Origin: Rhodeus uyekii
Lineage: Eukaryota > Chordata > Actinopteri > Cypriniformes > Acheilognathidae
Length of the DNA stretch: 64,000 nucleotides
Direction of reading: 5' to 3'
Assembly: GCA_037043235.1 (NCBI GenBank)
Contig: JAWRVZ010000049.1
Span: forward strand, 2,288,501 to 2,352,500
Made by a program: the position numbers and the translations under genes. The notes below the pieces were generated by a model. That model ran no database searches. It was given only the letters and a program-made list of their open reading frames with translations, and was not told where the DNA came from. Of the stretch, positions 57,910 through 64,000 are shown one piece after another. The number at the start of each line of letters is the position of its first letter. Positions within the stretch are counted from its first letter, which is position 1.

Positions 57910-58263
57910 TCACCTGCTTTTCGAAAGGAGGATCTTCCGCACCAGTTTGTATAGTGGTCGCGAGCGAAGTCCCCCCTGATGATTTATATAGGAGACCACT
58001 GTGGTGCTGTTGGTCTGAACAACCACATGATGGCCTCTGAGGTCTGTGAGGAACGCTTGAAGTGCCCTCCAAACAGCCATCATCTCCAGCAGGTTTATGT
58101 GCCAGGACAACTGGTGTTTGTGCCACAGACCTTGGGCAGAGCGATCCTTCAGGACCGCTCCCCAACCCGTGAGGGAAGAGTCGGTCGAAGGCATGACGCG
58201 TTGACAAGGAGCTCTCAAAACAGGTCCTTGAGACAGAAACCAGGGTTTCTTCCACACATCCAA
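57910..58263 (-). pseudogene. DIRS RNase H domain
   Basis: TDSSLTGWGAVL and HINLLEMMAVWRAL give the first two acidic residues. At the third, VQTNSTTVVSYI has Asn where Asp is expected. The domain is absent from the first DIRS copy. Confidence 0.65.
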
Positions 58264-58359
58264 GGCACGTAGGCATCGACGTGTGACCTTGATAGTGCGG
58301 GAAAGGGTTGCCCCTCGGGGAAAAACCTCTGGTTCTGAGCCACCACTGTATTGGCCTCA

Positions 58360-59110
58360 TGTGTAGCAGCCCGAACGGATGATGCTGGAATCTGCTGCCA
58401 TGTGGCCCAGCACTCGATGAAAGTGTTTTACAGTGATGGACTGGCCTATTTTGACTTTCTTAATGGTTGACAGGATCGAATCGATGTGGGCGGGGGATAG
58501 CCGTACAATCATTGAAACAGTCCATTTACCGCCTAGGAAGGTGTTTCTCTGAAGAGGAGAAAGCACACTCTTCTTCGCGTTCAACCTCAACCCCAGCACT
58601 CTCATGTGTGCGAGAACAACATCACGATGCTGAACCGCTAACTGTGGCGACTGGGCCAGAATCAGCCAGTCGTCGATGTAATTTTAATACTCTTATCCCT
58701 TGGAGGCGCAACAGGGTTAGCGCTGCTTCCATGCATTTCGTGAAAGTGCGGGGTGATAAAGCCAGGCCGAATGGAAGTACTTGATATTGGTACGCCTTCC
58801 CTGCAAAGGCGAACCTGAGGTACTTCCTGTGCTGTGGAAGGATGGAAATATGGAAATATGCGTCCTTCAGTTCGATAGTGATGAACCAGTCCTCGGACCT
58901 GATCTGCATCACTATTTGTTTCAATGTCAGCATCTTGAATTTCAGCTTCATGAACGAGCGATTCATAAGGCGCAAATCCAGGATGGTCCGCAATCCTCCA
59001 TCCTTATTTGGAACGAAGAAGTAACGGCTGTAAAAGCCTGACTCTCTGTTTGAGAGGGGTACATGTTCTATGGCCCCTTTTCTCAGTATAGAGTGTACCT
59101 CCTGCTCCAT
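58360..59110 (-). pseudogene. DIRS reverse transcriptase
   Basis: Long frame 59110-58622: LRKGAIEHVPLSNRESGF, GGLRTILDLRLMN, ITIELKDAYFHISI, VLPFGLALSPRTFTK. Motif A has ELKD where DLKD is usual. After a frame change comes YIDDWLILA (YIDD at 58680-58669), then LGLRLNAKKSVLSP. Metal-binding residues are thus only partly kept. Confidence 0.75.
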
Positions 59111-60198
59111 TACCAGAGCCTGCGCCTAAGCAGAACTTCAACAAGGGGAGTATGCCTCTCAAGGCTAGCCTCCGGTATCTGTGTAGCACACACGCCAGGG
59201 CCCAGTTTTCTGGGGAACGCCTGAAGTGAATGCTCTAGGTTCCTCCTTGGAGGGGGCGATCTCCTCAGTGCAGCTGGTGTAACGGGCGGCAACTGAGGAG
59301 GGACGCCTCCAAGAGGCCTGACGCATCTGGCGTCAGGACCTCTTCGAGGTAGCCTTCTTGGTGAGAGGATGAAGGTCCTCAGATCCGTCCTCCTGCCAGA
59401 AGGCTGAGGCTGGGAGTGCCTGCCCGACCCCCCGGTTTTCTGGGGAGGTTGCCGGGTTGGGAAACAATGCCTTCGAGCGGCCCGCTGGGCGTATGAGGAG
59501 GCCTGGGGTTGTGGCTGGCTCACAGCCCCAGGTTGAGGGTGACGAGGCAAGAGTATGTGAAACGCCACCTGTTGCTCTTGGAACTTCTCGACAACCGTTT
59601 TTACTGAATCGCCGAAAAGCCCAGAAGGTGACAGAGGGGCGTCCAACACACAATTTTTCTCTTTGTCCTTTAGAGAAGTCAAATTTAACCATAGGTGCCA
59701 CTCCGTGGCCACACAGGCTGCCATGGAATGACCAATAGAGGCGGCCGTTTCCCTGGTGGCCCGGAGAGAGAGGTCTATGGCTTTGCATAGTTCTGCCACA
59801 GCCTGAGGACCAATGTCTCCGCCCTCATTGAGGTTCGCCAGCAATTCTGCTTGGTAAGCCTGAAGCAGGTCGGTGGTGTGGAGACACGCCGCTGCCTGGC
59901 TAGCCGCAGAATATGCTCTGCCCACATGAGCTGATGTAACTCACATAGCTTTAGTTGGCAGCGCCGGGACTTTAAGCGACGACACCAATTGCGGAGAAAG
60001 GTGGCTCGCAAGCGCCTCCTCCACTTTCGGTATTGCACCATAACTATAATTGTGGCATACATATTGTTCTGAGGGGTAAACACTGGAGGTGGCTGGCCTA
60101 TTCCAGGATCTAGACACGTCAGTGTGAAGATGTGGGAAAAAAGGCAGGTCCCGGCAGGGGGGAGGGACTCGCGCTGGCAGACATTGTTCATCTAATTC
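59110..60198 (-). pseudogene. DIRS gag, C-terminal part
   Basis: Frame 59925-59110 has RAYSAASQAAACLHTTDLLQ and LCKAIDLSLRATRETAAS, matching the intact gag. Upstream to 60198 the match continues in another frame (VSRSWNRP region). The gag resumes right after the L2 insertion with ELDEQ (ILDER in the intact copy). Confidence 0.7.
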
Positions 60199-60205
60199 AC
60201 TTTTT
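60199..60205. repeat. L2 target-site duplication, left
   Basis: ACTTTTT, repeated at 63323-63329. Removing one copy and the insert restores gag colinearity (R-K-S-E-L-D-E against R-R-S-I-L-D-E). Confidence 0.8.
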
Positions 60206-61164
60206 ACATTTTACATTTACTCATTTAGCAGATGCTTTTATCCAAAGCGACTTACAATTTGAGGATTATAGAAGCTATTTGTCCAAAGGATACAAAAAAC
60301 ACATACGAGCGCTTACAATACAAAGTTTCAAACATTCTGAATACAAGTAGCACAAGCTAGGGGAGTAGATAAAAGGAAGAGGAGTATTTTTGAGGAGAAG
60401 AGTGGCATGTCATGAGTCCTTTTAGGTTGGTTGAAGACAAGCTGCTGTGTTCTGGATCAGTTGTAGGGGTTTGATTGCACTTGCAGGAAGCTCAACCAGA
60501 AGAGCGTTGTAATAGTCCAGTCTGGAAATGACCATGGCCTGCACCAGAAGTTGTGTAGCTTGCTCAGTTAGGAATGGCCTGATCCTTCTGATGTTGTACA
60601 GTGCAAACCTGCATGATCGAGCCGTCTTTGCAATGTGATCCTTCAAGGTCAGCTGGTCTTCAAAGATCACTCAAAGATTTCTGGCAGACCTTGAAGGGGT
60701 AATCGTGGTAGCACCGATCTGGATAGTGAAATCATGCTGTTGGGTTGGATCGGCAGGGAAGACTAGAAGCTCCGTCTTTGCCAGGTTGAGCTGCAGATGA
60801 TGCTCTTTCATCCATGTCGAGATGTCCGCTAGGCAGCTTGTGATTCTCACAGCCACCATTGGATCATCTACACGTTGGATATGTAGAGCTGAGTGTCATC
60901 TGCGTATCACTGATAGGAGAAGCCGTGTGCCTCTATGATAGGACCCAGTGATGTGGTGTACATGGAGAAGAGAAGCGGTCCAAGATCTGAGCCCTGTGGA
61001 ACACCGGTGATCAGTTGACATTCTTTAGAGACCTCCCCGCATGATGCCTAGTGACGAGAGGGTAGATAAAAGGATTTGGAACTCCCAAACAGTCAAAGTC
61101 CCAAACTCTTTGAACAGTCAAAGGCAGCAGAAAGATCTAAAGAATGAGAACTGACGATTTTGAA

Positions 61165-61884
61165 TCAGCTTTTGCACTCTGTGACAGATAGTAGTGGCGT
61201 CAAGGTTGAATGGCCCGTCTTGAAGCCAGACTGGTTGATGTCCAGCCTGTCATTCTGAGAGAGAAAAGAAGATTTTTGGTTAAAAACAACACGTTCAAGA
61301 GTTTTAGATATGAATGGTAGGAGAGAGACAGGTCTGTAATTATCAACGAGTGATGCGTTTAATGTGGGTTTTTTGAGCAGTGGGGTTACCCGAGCCTGCT
61401 TGAATGCGGTGGGGAAGGATCCCGTGTGAAGGGAGGTGTTGATGATGTGAGTGAGTGCTGGTAAGATTGTCGGAGAAATGGCTTGTAGAAGGTGCGAGGG
61501 GATTGGGTCTAAAGGGCAGGTGGTTGGATGGCTGGAAAGTTTAGATACATCGACCTCAGTGAGTGGAGATAAGGTTGAGAGAGTGTTTCTGGTTTCAGAG
61601 GTCGGTGTACGTTCGTGTGTGGGTGGAGGTGAGAACTGGCTACTCATAGTTGCAGTTTTGTTAATAAAGAAATGGGCAAACTCATTGGCAGTTAAAGAGG
61701 TGAAGGGTGGTGGTGGAGGGGGACAGAGGAGAGAGTTTAATGTTTTGAAAAATGCATGCATGTTGGAAGTGCTGTTGATCTTGGTGTGGAAGTGTAAAGA
61801 TTTAGCAGTATGGACGTCAGTAGAAAAGGTAGAGAGAAGAGATTTATACAAACTCAGGTCAGATGGGTCCTTTGACTTTGCCAT
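61165..61884 (-). pseudogene. L2 LINE reverse transcriptase, N-terminal part
   Basis: 239 codons open: LSSHPTTCPLDPIPSHLLQ, FKQARVTPLLKKPTLNAS, NYRPVSLLPFISKTLERV. Motifs A and B downstream (61165-60950) are degraded, so the enzyme is broken. Confidence 0.7.
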
Positions 61885-62300
61885 TTTCTCTCTGCTACCC
61901 TTAGCTTGGCCCGGTGTTCATGAAGAACATCAGTTAGCCAGGGGCTAGAGGGAGTAGCACGCGATGACCTGGAAGAGAGCGGACAGACTTTATCTAGGCA
62001 AGACGTTAGAGTGTCAGTTGCAGTATTCACATCCAGAGTTGAGAACAGTTTGTGAGATGGAAGAGAGGATAAGGCGATAGAGGAGAAATGAGAAGGAGAG
62101 AGAGAGCGCAGGTTACGCCTGAAAGTGACTGGAAGAGGGGTTGGTGTTGCAGAATTAGTAAGATGCATATGAAATATAATGAAATAATGGTCAGAAACAT
62201 GCAGTGGTTTAACTAGAGTGTTGTCTGTGGTGCAGTTGCATGTGTAGATCAAGTCGAGTTGATTGCCCGACTTGTGGGTCCCTGTGGTGATGAGTCGAGG

Positions 62301-62924
62301 TCAAATGAGGCTAGGAGAGTCCTTTGTGCCAGGCTTCTCCAAATGTATGTTGAAGTCGCCAAAGACGACTAGCAGAGTGCCATCTTCAAAAAATGAGGAC
62401 AGCAGCATATCCATCTCCTCAACAAAGGTGCCCAGCTGACCTGGAGGGCGATAGATTACAACAAAGTGGATTACTGCAGGAGATGAAACTGTGACGGAGT
62501 GAAATTCAAACAAATTGTACATGCATAAAGAGGAGCGAGTAGAGTATGTCCAGTTGTTAGAAATGAGGAGACCTGTGCCCCCACCCCTACCAGACTGGTG
62601 AGGAGTGTGGGAGAAAGAGAAATTGTTAGAGAGAGCAGCGGGGGTTGCTGAGTCCTCTGGACGAATCCATGTCTCAGTCAAACCTAGGATAGTAAGAGCG
62701 GAGTTAGTAGCAAAGGCTAGGATAAAGGTAGCTTTATTGACTGCTGACTGACAGTTCCAGAGACCTACAGAAATGGAGAGAGGTGCATTAGAGGAAGGAA
62801 CAGAATGCAGGTTGTTTATGGTGCGCCATCTTCGGCGAGTGTTTACAGAGCGACGTTGAGAGATGACAGAAATATACTGAAAGCACATGATTGCAGAGAA
62901 AGTGTAGTGTGAAAGTAAGAACAA
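62301..62924 (-). pseudogene. L2 LINE AP-type endonuclease
   Basis: SVGLWNCQSAVNKA (Asn motif), LTILGLTETWI (catalytic Glu), FVVIYRPPG, VVFGDFNIHL (Asp/Asn). It lacks its last part, which continues in another frame (SDHYFI). Confidence 0.7.
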
Positions 62925-63329
62925 TTAGACAGACTTGCCGGTGTCGTTGCTCGGTAGAGTCGCGCAGGTAGAGTCGAACGTCTTTACACTCGTCTGTCTT
63001 CACACGAGGATGCTGAAACGCTTCCGCTGACGCTTCCGCGACAGCGTATGTATCAGATAATTATCCTGTTTCGGTGAAAACAGCCAGATGCCACGCCCAC
63101 AACTTCACGCGGCGTTTAAAGTACAATAAAAGGCAAAAACACACGAGGCAGAAAACCTGTTTTGATCTAAACTAGCACCCCGAGTCGCAATGCGGTAAAT
63201 AAACAAACAATGGCAGTACAGTTACCACAGTTACCAAAGATTACTCCTTGCTAATGACTACTGATTCACAAAATGAAACAAAAAAAGTAAACAAGACTCA
63301 CGTGTTCTTTCTCAGCTGGCAAACTTTTT

Positions 63330-63859
63330 CTAGGACGAACAACAGTACTTTCTGCTGGCCACTCGATGTTTAAAGTGGCCACAGCGTGAGTCACTACCTC
63401 TCCATGTCGACACTGCCAAACTCCAACTCCTCAGAGCTAGACAATTGTAGTGCTGGTGCTTCAGCTTTGTCAGAAGTAACCGCCCTAGAGCATGCTTCTG
63501 AAACCTTGCATGAAACACTGGATCCGCCAGGTAAGGGATTGGGATAGGGGAGCACCCGTCTCAGCCCCCACCGACAGATCCATTTGCAAGCCCCATGACC
63601 TAGATCGCCGCAGAGCCTCAGCTGCTGCGGGACCCGAGTCCTGGGGAACGCGAGCCTGGTCGGTCTCAGTGTCAAACACCGCCAGGCAGGAACGGAGCAC
63701 CCGCAGCGGGAGTTGGCTGCAGTGATCGCAGTCAGTGCTCACAAGCGCTGACCTAGCATTCTCCACTCCCAGACAGACTACACATAACAAGTGCGTGTCT
63801 CCCCCCGAGAGAGAGCGAGGGCAAGGAGACGCGCACTGTTTGTATGTCTGATTCGCCAT
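63330..63859 (-). pseudogene. DIRS gag, N-terminal part
   Basis: ATG at 63859 (MANQTYKQCASPCPRS), Cys/His cluster HLLCVVCLGVENA...CDHC, then GPAAAEALRRSRSWGLQ. Frame changes near 63540 and 63400 carry the homology on (APALQLSSSEELEF, then IEWPAES and RPRKS) to the L2 insertion. Confidence 0.7.
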
Positions 63860-63864
63860 AATAA

Positions 63865-64000
<136 letters not shown>

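Larger units (their letters stand above)
60206..63322 (-). mobile_element. L2-type LINE inserted in the DIRS gag
   Basis: About 3.1 kb on the minus strand. The endonuclease part (62924-62301) has LTILGLTETWI, VIYRPPGQLG and FGDFNIHLE. A linker with LHVSDHYFI is at 62252-61854. The RT part (61884-61165) has CPLDPIPSHLLQ and ARVTPLLKKP then NYRPVSLLPF. YADD is at 60906-60895 and the C-terminal ISRLDYYNALL at 60555-60520. The 3' tail (CATTTAGCAGATGCTTTTAT CCAAAGCG on plus) is the L2/SINE tail. Several stops and shifts. Near full length, judging from a roughly 400-base leader before the endonuclease. Confidence 0.8.

Noticed and set aside
57382..60350. Plus-strand ORFs across the second DIRS element
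   Set aside because: Antisense to the gag, RT, RNase H and recombinase frames.

Overview
The window looks like a piece of teleost fish chromosome, probably cyprinid. It is AT-rich, has spliced genes with GT-AG introns, and is crowded with fish-type mobile elements: DIRS-like YR retrotransposons, L2-type LINEs, a Tc1 transposon with fish-type TIRs, tRNA-derived SINEs with an L2-like tail, hAT and piggyBac-like MITEs, and (AT)n tracts. The organism call rests on element and gene types only; no database search was possible.

The host-gene theme is a GIMAP (AIG1-type immune GTPase) cluster. On the minus strand, 16700-11001 reads as one six-exon gene with three tandem AIG1 domains (GIMAP8-like, 727 aa as assembled here). 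Its TATA promoter and noncoding first exon lie near 17669-17755. A second copy of that promoter and exon at 316-402 implies another GIMAP gene continuing off the left edge. Two further minus-strand GIMAP genes follow: a single-AIG1 coding exon at 35100-34283, and a two-coding-exon gene at 40616-37024 with a TATA promoter near 43965. A plus-strand GIMAP at 52009-52871 is broken by one in-frame stop and one extra A. A P-loop scrap near 40.8 kb and repeated intron-like sequences suggest growth by tandem duplication.

A plus-strand ITIM-bearing, C-type-lectin-like receptor starts at 55936. Its neck has a nonsense codon, and a DIRS element sits 10 bp past its second exon's donor. A decayed relic of the same membrane exon lies near 25.2 kb. 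Unrecognised, probably broken, genes are at 8034-9400, 48440-49156 and 51000-51640 (all minus).

Mobile elements fill much of the rest. A DIRS element (19147-23602) with complete termini and internal complementary region sits inside a LINE. A second DIRS element (minus, 56728 to beyond 64000) carries a 3.1 kb L2 insertion with a 7 bp target-site duplication. A third, decayed DIRS copy covers 26836-29640, and a gag scrap lies at 49985-50420. There are also a deleted LTR element (6260-7784), a Tc1 element (30701-32424) with a SINE inside it, and MITEs throughout. Two minisatellites stand out: a 2.4 kb 31/23 bp array (1873-4276) and a GC-rich 27/30/33/25 bp array (53930-54400) in a retroelement-like ORF.
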